In this document: positions 34,063 through 46,229 of the stretch, in pieces
Position numbering within the stretch: the stretch's first letter is position 1
How the letters are laid out: each line of letters starts with the position of its first letter
Origin: Tetradesmus obliquus
Taxonomy: Eukaryota; Chlorophyta; Chlorophyceae; Sphaeropleales; Scenedesmaceae
DNA length: 64,000 bases
NCBI GenBank assembly: GCA_030272155.1
Contig: CP126195.1
Span: 3,703,001 to 3,767,000, forward strand
Direction of reading: 5' to 3'
The notes under the pieces: model-generated
The model's database searches: none
What the model was told of the DNA's origin: nothing
The model's input: the letters and a program-made list of their open reading frames with translations, nothing else
Translations under genes and position numbers: made by a program

Positions 34063-37000
34063 CTACGTGGGAGCATACAACGCCACCGCCTTCAGGTCAT
34101 ACGTGGTGCCATCAGCGCCGTGCAGGGGCTGCACCACCTTCCACGCTTTGCCGTCCCACCACACCACCGCTCCTGCGTCTCCAACTGCAATTGCGCTGCT
34201 CCTGTCCAATATGAACGACCCCCTCAGAGGCGGCAACTTGGGCTTGGTCATCCTACCATCCAAATACAACCTCCAGCGCGTTTCCTGTACTGTATAAACT
34301 TGCCCCGGTCTTACCGGGTCATTTACCACGGTGATGTTTCCATAGAATTCTATGGCTTCGAAGCCATGGGTGGTTCCCACGTTGTCAGGTAAGCCGGCGC
34401 TAACAGCCCATGCGCATGCAGTGGAGAGCGATGTCCTTAGCGTTGTAGCACATCCTTCCATTTTGCCGGGGACCGCAGGCATGCCACTTATGTGGCTCAA
34501 TGCAAAGCCAGATGTGAAGGGTCGGCTGGTATTGTCAACAGACATGCAGTTGGAGCCAAATGAGGTTGGTTCGCAGAGCTTGTCACCTGGCGTTAATGCT
34601 GAACTAGGCACGGCAAACCACACCATGGGGTTCTCCTCTCCCAGCATACAACATCCAACGCCAAGTGCAGATATGGATTCTGGTATGTGTGCTCCCTCAA
34701 TCCACGTGGGTGTGTACGCATTGTCAACAAGGCTTCCATCGTCGAGGAGCTCGAGGACTTGATGCGTTGTTGCTGCCCATACACGGAAGTCGCCAGTACC
34801 AGCATCAACCCCGCTCATTTGAGGTCACTAGTTGCATGATCCAACCATGTGGAATACGGCCCGGACAACGTTACAGCGAATGATATGTGGGGTGCGGATG
34901 CCACACGTGCCTCCCCGCCTAGCTCCTGACCGTCTGGGTAGTGACTCACAGTTGACCATGCACTGCCATCCCACTTGACCAAGTACCCTCTTCCATTAAG
35001 AGACCCTGCCACAAAAGCTGTCGTGGCGTTGGTGAACGCAACACTTGTAAGCTTCATGCCCATATCATCGTCCTTTTCAACTTTACCTTGCTCGCGTAGC
35101 GGGAACGCTTGTGGCTTCCAGGTCACACCATCCCACAGCAGTATGACTGGCCCCCACCAGGATTGAGGTGAGCTCCCTTTCTCTATGCCGATGGCAATCG
35201 CCAGTGCCGGCAGGCATGAGCTCGTCTCATTGCTCCATTTGTACCCTTGCATGCACTGGCACCTGTAGCATCATCTAATGGCCCCAGCATGAGATTGGTG
35301 GAAAAGGCTTTCCAGACTTCACGAGCTCTAGAGCAGATCTACTTTAGCATGTGACATGCAGCATCACATGTGCACAATACATATAAAGGTGCACACCTTT
35401 ATGTGCACATATGTTATGCACAACCTGGCCCCACACTTGGTTTAGACCTCTAGTGCTAGACATCAGGAGTCGTCCTTTTGCATCCCGATCTTGGTCATGC
35501 ACCACGCTGCATGTTTGCCCAACCATCACATCTGGACACACGGCACGTGGCAGCCACATCGGCGACGTTCACCTGTAGCTGTCAGGCGACACAGCTGTGC
35601 ATGAGCCATTGACGGCGTTCACATCAGCGGCACAGCGGTCATCACTCAGAGGCCCGCATGGCCCAACTGCATACACAACAATGCATGCATACACATAATC
35701 ATATGTTGTTATAGCAACACGCACATGTACAGGAGCACATGCTAGGCACATGTTAGGCTGCTAAAGCTGCCTTGTCGCAGTGTCACATATCAACACTACT
35801 TTTGACACATGTGATCACATGGCGTCATGACAGGCAGGACACCATGTGTATATGACACCCGGATGACCCTATGTAGGGGGTTGCAACCTGTGCGAACACA
35901 TGCAAGGAATACTATCTCATGCAGCGCATGCGGCGTTGTTGACGTGGTGTACATGTTGCTAGCACACAGTGTGTGCGTGTCACGCAACATGCTGCTGCTA
36001 TATCTTTGAACCAGATTTCAAGCTACTGTTCAGGCAGAGCAACTGCTGGTTGCAGCGGGCGGCGCGCTGCGCCCTGATGACATGGTGTACGCCATGGCAT
36101 GTTGGTGTTATGTGCAGATCACCACCCATCCTGCACACATTTAGCAGCTAAGTCATGTGCCGCATATGGGACATTGGGTAAGTGCTTACCGTGGGGTGGC
36201 CAAGGTCCTTGGTCAGGTGTGCAACCTCCCTCGATTGCTTGCCAGGATCCCTTCCAACATCTGACTTTGGGCATGCCGCTGTAGACATGAGCACATGTGT
36301 TCGTAAAATTGAAACATGAAGGGCGCAAGCACATGCATCAGTCTACGCACTGCTTTGGCTCAGCGTATGCTACGCAATCATCTCACGATTGTACAGATGG
36401 TGAACAGTGACAAGCAACCTATTTCACATGACCGTGCACGTGATCAGCGTGTGAGCTGCAGCTCAACCAGCTGGTAGACCTGGTCGGAGACATTAACTTA
36501 TCATAGGTTCAGGTTGAAAACGGTTGCCGTGCAGTTGTAAGCCGTTAGCGCTGACGGTCAAGGCTGCAGCATGGCTTCATGTACATGCAAATAGTTTTTG
36601 ACAAGCCCATATGTGAGGACACGCGCATGCCTGCTCAAAAGTCCTTCCAGCCTGTGCAAAACTTCCAGCCTGTGCAAAACTTACCTGTAGTGCTCATGAC
36701 ACCTGCCGATGCAGATGTGCCCGCTAAGAGTGCCCCTGCAGGTCTTCAAGCCTCCATGGCGAGCACTTGGCATATGGGGCTCCCACGGAAAGGACCCTCC
36801 GGCAGGGTCGGGAGGCCTTGTCATGCACTCTGCAAAGGCACAAACAACATGTTCGTGTGCACACAGCATGCCGTGCTTCGCAGCCGTGTCGCATCATCGG
36901 CCAACCACAAAAGTTGGCAGTTGCTTAGCTAAGCTCGAGTCACTCAAAGCAGGGTATTCACTCAAGATTCTCTAGAACAGTGTTCTTCAGTGAATACCCT

Positions 37001-37424
37001 GCTTCATGCTTCTGCCAGCGACACCTAGGTGTGCACAGGCCTGGCCATGCACAGTGTCGACCAACTCAAAATGGGAGCCACTCTCAAACCACCTTTGGTG
37101 ATTCCTCATCGGTGAGCGCAGACCCACAATTGCTTGCAAGCTAGGCCAGATGCAGCCAAAACCTTCAAAAAATATTGCTTTTGCAAAAGCAATTGCCAAG
37201 CTTGGCAATTGCCAAGCTTGGCAGGTAGCCAGTAGCAGCTTACTTGAATGATGTGCAGGCTGAGTGTCATCAGCCACAGCAAGTAGCTTATATCCATGGT
37301 GATGGTTATGCTGTGCCAGAGCGTGTGCGCTCGACTGGCAAGGCTGAGGTAGCAGACCCATGGCTAGCGCTAGCAGCACTGCTGGCAGCAGCAGCAGCAG
37401 ATGCTTTTTTACTTTCCCCATCAT
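34063..37424 (-). CDS. Secreted sushi/EGF-like plus beta-propeller-like protein
   Basis: Six exons on the minus strand: 37424-37244, 36829-36685, 36278-36190, 35666-35573, 35262-34829, 34772-34063; 550 residues with all junctions in phase. It starts with a signal peptide (KKHLLLLLPAVLLALAMGLL). A Cys-rich, sushi (CCP)-like module follows: TCRGTLSGHICIGRC, then RCWKGSWQAIEGGC. Next is an EGF-like module: CAADVNAVNGSC, then YRCQCMQGYKWSNETSSC. The C-terminal two thirds repeat a propeller-like pattern: LLWDGVTWKPQAF, YLVKWDGSAWSTVSH, AIAVGDAGAVVWWDGKAWK. Such WDG-x-W blades resemble Ycf48/BNR-type propellers, but I cannot name the family. The last intron is only 56 bases (34828-34773) and is required because the frame changes there. 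Four of the five donors are GTAAG or irregular rather than the GTGAG seen elsewhere. It is probably extracellular or cell-surface; ligand unknown. Confidence 0.72.
35375..35410. repeat. Short palindrome in sushi/EGF-like gene intron
   Basis: A 20-base near-perfect palindrome (ATAAAGGTG, CA, CACCTTTAT) flanked by further GTGCAC/CACATG words. The surrounding 35.3-36.1 kb region is full of CACATG and CATGTG words. Confidence 0.6.
36947..37004. repeat. Perfect 16-bp inverted repeat
   Basis: Arm 36947-36962 is the exact reverse complement of 36989-37004, with a 26-base spacer. It lies in the first intron of the sushi/EGF-like gene, on the gene's strand between exons 1 and 2. Confidence 0.85.
37163..37222. 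repeat. Cluster of nested palindromes
   Basis: Consecutive palindromic words GCTTTTGCAAAAGC and two tandem copies of a unit containing CAATTGCCAAGCTTGG. It lies directly downstream (on the gene's strand) of the first donor of the sushi/EGF-like gene. Confidence 0.8.
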
Positions 37425-38452
37425 AGGTGCCTGCAGCCAGAAAGAGCATAGAATAAGCGATTACGTTGACCAGCACATGATCATTTGCATTGTGCGCTTT
37501 GCTGTTTCCACTGGCGTCACGGCCCGTCAACAGACTACTCCGACAGCTGCTCCGTGCCGCAGAACAAGGCCCTGCCGCTGCAAGTTCACCTTAAAGTGTT
37601 TCAATCGAGCATTTGAACTAATTTCAAGTGCGTCTTGAGTGAAAAACGTGTCGCACAGATGCGTTCAGCTGGGTGACGAAGCTGCACTTCAAATCAACAG
37701 TATCACGCCCAGTTAAGGTCCATTTTGATACACGCAGCTTTGAAATGGCCTTGAGTTTGGAGTGGTTATGGAGGCCCTCCTTGAACACGTGTCATGGGTT
37801 TACGCTCTCCACTGTCACTGTCATCGGTTTACGCCCTCCACAAACCCGCAGTGCTGTGTTGACTCTGGTCATCCGCGAAATCTGCCTCATTAAGCAATAC
37901 AGTCTACTCTAGAGTTCCTTTCCTGCTATTGGCGATGCATGCAACGATGCTGCGTTCGCCTGTGAACCATTCACACTGTGGTTCACACCGTGACGGCACC
38001 AGTGGTGCGAACCACAGTGTGAATGGTTCACAGGCGAACGCAGCAGTGCTGCATGCCCCGCCATTCATAAAAGATTTTCTTTGCATGCATCTCTTGCTTC
38101 ATCAGCACCAGCGACAGTTCGGTTGCTCGGAGACATGTCTAAATCCGTTCTTATACATTTCTTAACTTCGGCCAGCCAACTCTTGAATCAGTATATAATT
38201 GGTACAACTTGAATCACTCATTGGTTCACATATAACAGCAGGTTCAGAACAGCTGCAGCCGCTCAAGTCATACCTCTGAAAAGCGCTGCAGCGAGAACCC
38301 CCAAAACCCTACAACCTGTAGCTCAGAAAGATATCCTCTGCTACGCAGGCACACCACTCTGCGCCTCGCCCTGCTTCAGCAGCGCACCAGACACTGCCAC
38401 GATGATTCACCCTACACTATGCCACAACCAAACACCACACCTACACCTTTGG
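37425..38452. other. Intergenic region between two minus-strand genes
   Basis: About 1 kb containing the promoter of the sushi/EGF-like gene (right of 37424) and the 3' flank of the ATPase alpha-like gene (left of 38453). It holds the 36-bp inverted repeat at 37949-38044. No coding frame is convincing. Confidence 0.5.
37949..38044. repeat. Perfect 36-bp inverted repeat with 24-base spacer
   Basis: Arm 37949-37984 is the exact reverse complement of 38009-38044. The spacer is itself partly palindromic (GCACCAGTGGTGC). It lies in intergenic DNA. It looks like a small foldback element or a precursor hairpin. No flanking target-site duplication could be established by eye. Confidence 0.9.
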
Positions 38453-39432
38453 CTACGCTGACACATCACTCGCCGACTCCCGCTGCTTCAGCAGTGCACT
38501 AAACACTGCCACGATGCCGCGCTCGCTCTTGGCCGTCAACTGCTTGCTCCTCGCAATGTCTGCCAGCAGCTCCGGCTGCTCATTGCGCAGCACCTTCAAA
38601 CCCTCTTCTAAAAACGCAGGCACATCTTTGGCCGGCACACTGTCTGCTAGGCCCTCCTGGATTGCAAAGAGGGTCACGACGAGGTCCTGTAGGGGCACTG
38701 GGTGTCCCGGTTGCTGCTGCAGGGCTGCCGTGATGCGCTGGCTGCGCACCTCATACCTGCGCAGGTGGAAGCATGAACAAAGGCAGCGAGCGCAAATTGT
38801 GCGAGGGAGCGTTAGCAGTGTAGACAGTCAGCTTGGTGCTTACTAGTCAAAGCAGCAGCAACCAAATGTGATGCAGCAAACGAAGCCACGCTACCACAGC
38901 ACAGAACCATACACGCTCCTCGATTAGAAACCTCATCACCCAGTGCGCCGCACAGGCCATGGCCCATCACAGCCCGCCACACTGGTCAAGCACCCTCCCG
39001 CTCACCTGCGCAACACCGGGTCGTCCTGGTTGGCCGCAAATTTGCGCGCATCCTCTGCCTGCGCCAGGTCCAGCCGGATCTGCGGCGCCAGCTGCTCCAA
39101 GGCCCCGTGCCCAGCCCACCGCCCCACCCGCTTCACTCTCTTAGCACGCCCTTACTCACCTCCGCCACACTGCGCCATTCCTGCTGGTCTTGTAAGACAG
39201 TCAACACTGGCGCAACAGGCATACATACGGTACCAGCTGTCACCTCCGCACTCGCTCACCTGCGCAGCACAGGGTCGTCCTGGTTGGCCGCAAACTTGCG
39301 CGCATCTTCTGCCTGCGCCAGGTCCAGCCGGATCTGCGGCGCCAGCTGCTCCAGCGCCTTGCTGTAAGCCCTGCTGCCAATGCGAGTGATCGACAGCTTG
39401 GGGTTGATACTGAACGCCACAGGGCCGGCCTC

Positions 39433-39470
<38 letters not shown>

Positions 39471-39611
39471 GGTTTGCCAGCCTCATGGGAGGCTCCAGCA
39501 CGATCTGGCCATCAGAGATGGAGATGAATTCTTCTACTGTTTCAGTCTTGAGCTCGCCGGGGCCCACGCTGAGCGCCATCAGCGCAGCCTCGGCGGCCTG
39601 CAGTGGAACAT

Positions 39612-39649
<38 letters not shown>

Positions 39650-41312
39650 GCAGCCTGTGAGATGCTTGTTCAGAATTCTGAGCTCGCCGGGGCCGACGCT
39701 GAGCGCCATCAGCGCAGCCTCGGAGGCCTTGCAGCAGCAGCAGCAGCACATAAAAGCAACAAATGATCTTGCAGGACGCGGTGCAGCAGCCTGCTCTATG
39801 TAAGTGCCAGTTGCAAACTTAAAACTAAAAACCACCGCAGACGCGCAAAACCCCAAGCCACGCACCCGCTTCTTCTTCAGCACCTGCCGCATCTTCTCCT
39901 TCTGCTCCTCACTGAGCTTCGTGTACTTGCTCATGTCCAGCAGTGCAACTCACCCCCAAAACCCTAGGCTTCAGAATAAAACACTGCGGCACCCTACACC
40001 CCAAGCCACGCACCCGCTTCTTCTCCAGAACTTGCCGCATCTTCTCCTTCTGCTCCTCACTCAGTGTGGTGTACTTGCTCATGTCCAGTGCTGCCTTGGT
40101 GCCGCTGGCGGGGCGCCCCGGCACCAGCGGCAGCAGCGTCATGCTGCCGCCACCAAAGGCGGCGTGCAGCTTGGCCGCGCGCAGGAACAGCACCGAGAAG
40201 AACCTGCGCAAACACAGGCGCATGCATGGCACGGCGCAGAACATGACTGTGTTACGGTGAGTGTGGATGGCGCAGCATGCCAGAAAGGCACCAAGAAAAA
40301 CCTAGGAAGCGCAGCTCAAGAGCACATTGAGCCTTGATGAATTGGTCAGCGCCCCGGCACCAGCGGCAGCAGCGTCATGCTGCCGCCACCAAGGGCTGCA
40401 TGCAGCTTGGCGGCGCGCAGAAACAGCACCGAGAAGAACCTGCGCAAACACAGGCGCATGCATGGCACGGTACAGAATTGAATTGTGTTACGGTGAGGCG
40501 TGGCGTGCCAAAACGGCACCAAGAACACGGCCGGCGCAGCATTGGGGTACATATGAGTTTTGCTGATGTGGGGGTCGCCCCAGCACCAGCGGCAGCAGCG
40601 TCATGCTGCCGCCACCAAAGGCGGCGTGCAGCTTGGCGGCGCGCAGGAACAGCACTGAGAAGAACCTGCAACAGGCAGCGCAATGCAGCACAATGCAGCA
40701 GAGGAGCGCAGTGATAAATGCTTAATGATGTGGCGGCGCAGGGATGGCATGGAGGCAAACCTTTACAGCGTGCAGTACAGCAGCATAGTGAGGCGATGTG
40801 TTGTGTGCTGATGCTGAGCCTTTGTGTGACCACCTCACTTGCCGCCCCCCCCCCCCCCCCCCCCCCCCCGCCTCCTCCCATCCCCGCCCTCCAGCCATTG
40901 TCGCGCCAACACCCAATGGACGAATGTGCATTCAAGATGCGCACTGCTCAGCATTGGCATGAACAGAACTGCAGGAAGCAATAAACCAATCACAAGCGTG
41001 GCTCACCCTCTACGCCACGGCTCCTGACACCAGCATGCCGGCATAGTCCACCAGCTCCTGCTCCGTTTGCAAGCTGATGTCAAAACACCAGGGAAATATT
41101 GCAACCAATACAGATTCATGCAGCCGTCTCACCCTCGCCGCTGCGCCACAGCTCCTGAGACCAGCATGCCCTCATAGTCCACCAGCTCCTGCTCTGTGGC
41201 GGGGTTAAGCGTCACGTCCTGCCCCGCCTCGTTCTTGATCAGCCCCTCACGCAGCTTGGCCTGACCCAGCTCAGCCAAACCAAGCACCAGACTGTCCCAG
41301 GTGTCTGCGGTC

Positions 41313-41381
<69 letters not shown>

Positions 41382-41598
41382 CTTCTTGATGAGCCCCTCT
41401 TGCAGCTTGGCCTGCCCCAGCTCAGCAAGGCCCAGCACCAGGCCGTCCCAGGTGTCTGCGATTTACAGGAGCAGAAGAAGCAGCAGCAGCGGTGGCAGCA
41501 GCAGCAGCAGCGACAGCTCTTGATGAGCCCCTCTCGCAGCTTGGCCTGGCCCAGCTCAGCAAGGCCCAGCACCAGGCTGTCCCAGGTGTCTGTCGAAC

Positions 41599-41657
<59 letters not shown>

Positions 41658-44600
41658 TCCTAATGAAATCTTCGAGCACATTGCCTGGCCCACCTCGGCA
41701 AGACCCAACACCAGGCTGTCCCCCAGGTGCTTGCATGAAGTACATTCCAGCGTCTGAGGCAACAGCTTTTGTGTTGGCGAAAGTCCAGCAGAAGCAGCAT
41801 CTTAAAGAGTTTTGCGCTGCTCATTGATTATGTGACATTGAGCAAAGCCCCCACCTGACAGTGATGACAGGTCGTCCAGCACCACCAGGGAGTGCCCGCC
41901 CTCGTCCCGCACGCGCTCCCCGGCAGCAGCAGCAGCCATGAGCGTGGCAAGCTTGGTGGCAAGGGGGGCGGAGGGGTCGGCAAAGAACACTGCCGTGTTG
42001 GCCAGGCAGCCCGCAGCCTCCAGGCCCTGCAGGCAGCGGGAAAAATGCAGATGATCAATGTGTGGGCGGCACAGAGCAGAGCATGTTGTCCTATCTTTGC
42101 TACGGCGGCCTGCAGCCTCTAGCTCCTCAACAGGTGGCATGCCTGTGTGCCCCCTCCCCCGCCCCCCTCCCCCCCCCCCCGGGGGGCCTCCTAGCCCTGC
42201 CGCACCGTGCACTCACAGCACCCAGCCCCAAGCCGTAACCCCTGAACCACACCTCGAGCCGCTGCTCCAGGTCTTTTCGCGCTCAGCGTAGTGCTTGCTA
42301 GCACGCAGCGCATGCCGCTGCCCGGCTGGCAGCCCTGGATGGCGTCCAGCGCTAAACTTGTCTTGCCGCTGCCGCTGCCGCTGCCGCTGCCGCTGCCGCT
42401 GGGCCTGATGCAGTGTAACATGTGCGGGTGTCGTGCTTTGTGGCCTTGCCATACCGTGCTCGTATTAGTTCAGCACTGATCAAGCCTGAACCCAAGACCT
42501 AAACTCACCTTGAGCCGCTGTTCCAGGTCTTTTGCGATCAATGTTGTGGAGGCCAGCACGCAGCGCATGCCGCTGCCCAGCTGGCAGCCCTGGATGCCAT
42601 CGAGAGCCAGGCTGGTCTTGCCGCTGCCGCTGGGCCTGATGCAGTGTAACATGTGCGCGTGCCGTGCTTGCTGGCCTTGCCTTACCATGCTCGCAACACT
42701 TCAGCACCGGTCAAGCCTGAACCCAAGACCTAAACTCACCTTGAGCCGCTGTTCCAGGTCTTTTGCGATCAATGTTGTGGAGGCCAGCACGCAGCGCATG
42801 CCGCTGCCCAGCTGGCAGCCCTGGATGCCATCGAGAGCCAGGCTGGTCTTGCCGCTGCCGCTGGGCCTGATGCAGTGTAACATGTGCGCGTGCCGTGCTT
42901 GCTGGCCTTGCCTTACCATGCTCGCAACACTTCAGCACCGGTCAAGCCTGAACCCAAGACCTAAACTCACCTCGAGCCGCTGTTCCAGGTCCTTTGCACT
43001 CAATGTTGTGGAGGCCAGCACGCAGCGCATGCCGCTGCCCAGCTGGCAGCCCTGGATGGCGTCCAGGGCTAAACTTGTTTTGCCGCTGCCACTGGGCCCA
43101 ATGACCAGCAGCGAAGCCCCACGGCCCAGCGGGGTGAGCGTGTCCAAACCCTTGACACCTGCATGTTCAACAATTAATGTGCTGAATTATTGCATTGCAC
43201 TTGCCGGTTGATGGCATATGATGTACACAGAGGGAGAAAGTGTGAGCTGGTCTTGTCGCTGCCGCTAGGGCCGATGACCAGCAACTAAGCCCCACGGCCC
43301 AGCGGGGTGAGCGTGTCCAGGCCTTTCACGCCTGCAGCATATGGTTGATCATTTTGTTGTCATTCGTCTTTTTTTGGATCAATGTTTGTTGTTTGCGGCA
43401 CTATCCAGACACACAGAGAGGATGCCAAATGGTGGTGAACCCTACACGGGCTGGGAAGTCTGCTGACGTCAGACTCAAAATTCCTTGCTCTGCCCCCGTA
43501 TGTTTCAATGGCTTCCCGTAACAGCTGCCGTCTCTTGCTCGACTCCCAGTCGCACTGACAACGTTGGCCCCTGGGTAACCCCACACTCTTGAACCCCACA
43601 AACCCCACACTCTTGAACCCCACATACCTGTGAACAAGCTCTCCAAGATCTGCCACGTTTCTTCAGGACCACCTGTTCCTTGATCAGCGGCTTGAGCCGC
43701 TCCAAGCCCAGCCCACTCAGCCCCAAACCCAAAAACCCTTTTAAAACCCCGGCCCCTACCCACCTGTAAACCAGCTCTTTGTGATCTGCTCGCAGTTCTT
43801 CATCGCCACCTGCTCCGGAGGACGCCACCAAGGATCCTTGATCAGCGGCTTCAGCCGCTCCAGCTGCAGCCCAGCAAGCCCCAAACCTCAAACCTCCTTT
43901 GTGCCACCCCTTCAGCCCTAAACCCCACCTTTGAGCGGCTCAAGCTGCTGAGCAAGCAGCAGGTGGCCATGCAGAACCGCGGGCAGATCACGGAGCGCTT
44001 GTCAACACCTTGACGACAGCTCCGAGATCTGCCGCGGGTTTTCATCGCCACCTGCTCTGTGATCAGCGGCTTGAGCCGGCCCAAGCCCAGCCCAGCAACT
44101 CAGCCCCAAGCCGTAGAACCCTACGTCACACCCCATAACTCCTAAGAGCCCACCTTTGAAGAGACTCTCTGTGATCTGCTCGCGGTTCTTCATTGCCACC
44201 TGCTCCTTGATCATCGGCTTCAGCCAATCCAAGCCCAGCACAGCAGGCCATCTAAAAACCCCAAAACCCAAAACCTTACATAACACCCCTGAAACCCTGA
44301 AACCCACAAACCTGTGAACAAGCTCTCTGTGATCTGCTCCCGGTTCTTCATTGCCACCTGCTCCTTGATCAGCAGCTTGAGCCGCTCCAGCCCCAGCCCA
44401 GCAAGCCCCAAACCTCAAACCCCCTTTGTGCCACCCCTTGAACCCTGAACCCCACCTTTGAGCGGCTCAAGCTGCTGAGCAAGCAGCAGGTGGCCATGCA
44501 GAACCGCGGGCAGATCACGGAGCGCTCGTCAACACCTTGACGACAGCTCGGAGATCTGCCGCGGTTCTTCATCGCCACCTACTCTTTGATCAGCGGCTTG

Positions 44601-45462
44601 AGCCGCTCCAAGCCCAGCACATCAAACCAGCCCGCAAACCCTAAACCCTATATAACACCCCTAAAACCTAAACCCCACCCGTGAACAAGCTCTCTGTGAT
44701 CTGCTCGCGGTTCTTCATCGCCACCTGCTCTTTGATCAGTGGCTTCAGCCGCTCCAAGCCCAGCCCAGCAGGCCAGCCCCTAAAACCCAAAAACCCCTTT
44801 TCAACACCCTAAAACCCTGAATCCCACAAACCTGTGAAGAGGCTCTCTGTGATCTGCTCGCGGTTCTTCATCGCCACCTGCTCCTTAATCAGCGGCTTCA
44901 GCCGCTCCAAGCCCAGCCCACTCAGCCCGCTGCCTGCTATATCAGGGCCCCCTTCTTCCTCCCAACTCGTCATCATGCCGCCCCGCTGCGGCGCAGCAGC
45001 AGCAGATGATGACGATGCAGTTGCATCTGTTGCAGCGAGCGCTGCTGCGGCGGCGGCCTCGGACTTGTGCTTGGCGATGTGGGCGCGGTTGGCGGGCGTG
45101 TCGATTTCTGCGATGGGCTGCCCGATGTAGTTCACGACAGCCCCGTACAGCGACTCGCCTGCTGGAGCCTGCATGTGCGGCGAAGTGAAACAAACACACA
45201 CATGAAACCAAAGAGAGTGACAGCAGGTACACAAAAGAGATCGTTACTGCAGCATATTGCGACTGGCCGCCAGGCACTTGCAGGTATGCGGCAAAGAGGA
45301 ATGAAAGATTCGAAAGAGTGGAAGGAGAGGAAACGCGGCAGCACCTTGTGTGGCTGTTTGTGCTGATTCAGGTGGTGGGCGACAGCTGCTGCAGGCGGCG
45401 GCAGGACTGTTGCCTGATAGCATGCCCTTGAGTTTTACGGCAAGTACAACTACACCAAGTGC

Positions 45463-45523
<61 letters not shown>

Positions 45524-46183
45524 GGTCGTACTGCTGCTGCCGGCTGCTGCTGCCTTGCCATTGGCTGCTGCTGCTGCTGCTGCTGCCTGCCGCTCACCTG
45601 CATGAGCTCGTACTCCTTGCGGGTGATGGGACCCTTAGTGTCATCAAGCACCTGACAGTGGCAGCAGCAGCAGCGGCGGCAGCCACGGGGGCAGCAGCAT
45701 CTGTGTCAACAACTTTTCGACCTGCAGAACGACAACAGGCCCTGGTCGCGTACTGCGCATGCACGCAGAAGGATAAACACCACATTCACTGCCAGAGCGC
45801 AAATGCAGAGCCCCTCCTACCTGCAGGATGCCCTTGACCTTGCACTACCCATCACTTGCCTGCTGCTGCTGCTGCTGCTGACCGCGCGTACAAACCGCAG
45901 CAGAATGCTGCATTGCTTGAAGCACGCCCCAGCACCCCTCTCACCTGCAGGATGCCCTTGACCTTGCACTCCACGCCCTCCCCAGGCTGGATGTTGGCAG
46001 CCCCGCCAGCCACTATGGCAAACGCCAGGTTGTCACTGCGGTGCCACAGCAGGATGCTGCAGGGGGAAAAGACCAGCGCAGAGCAGCATGGTGCATGACG
46101 CATTTCATATTGGTGGTGCGATGCTACATCTGCTTGAAGCTAACCTTGGATGTGGATTTGGAGATGACCAGGCCGGTGAGCAT

Positions 46184-46229
<46 letters not shown>

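Noticed and set aside
36119..36278. Longer version of sushi/EGF-like exon 3 reading on to CVQDGW
   Set aside because: The frame stays open, but the GTAAGC donor at 36189 followed by the acceptor at 35667 keeps the EGF-like module in phase and gives a protein whose length is a multiple of three.
42510..43211. A 233-residue plus-strand frame with internal repeats
   Set aside because: It is the antisense of the 231-bp P-loop exon array; the repeat is explained by the tandem duplication on the other strand.
44630..44830. A true interstitial telomere
   Set aside because: CCCTAAA words are frequent but degenerate and never form a regular tandem array, so only telomere-like spacers are claimed.
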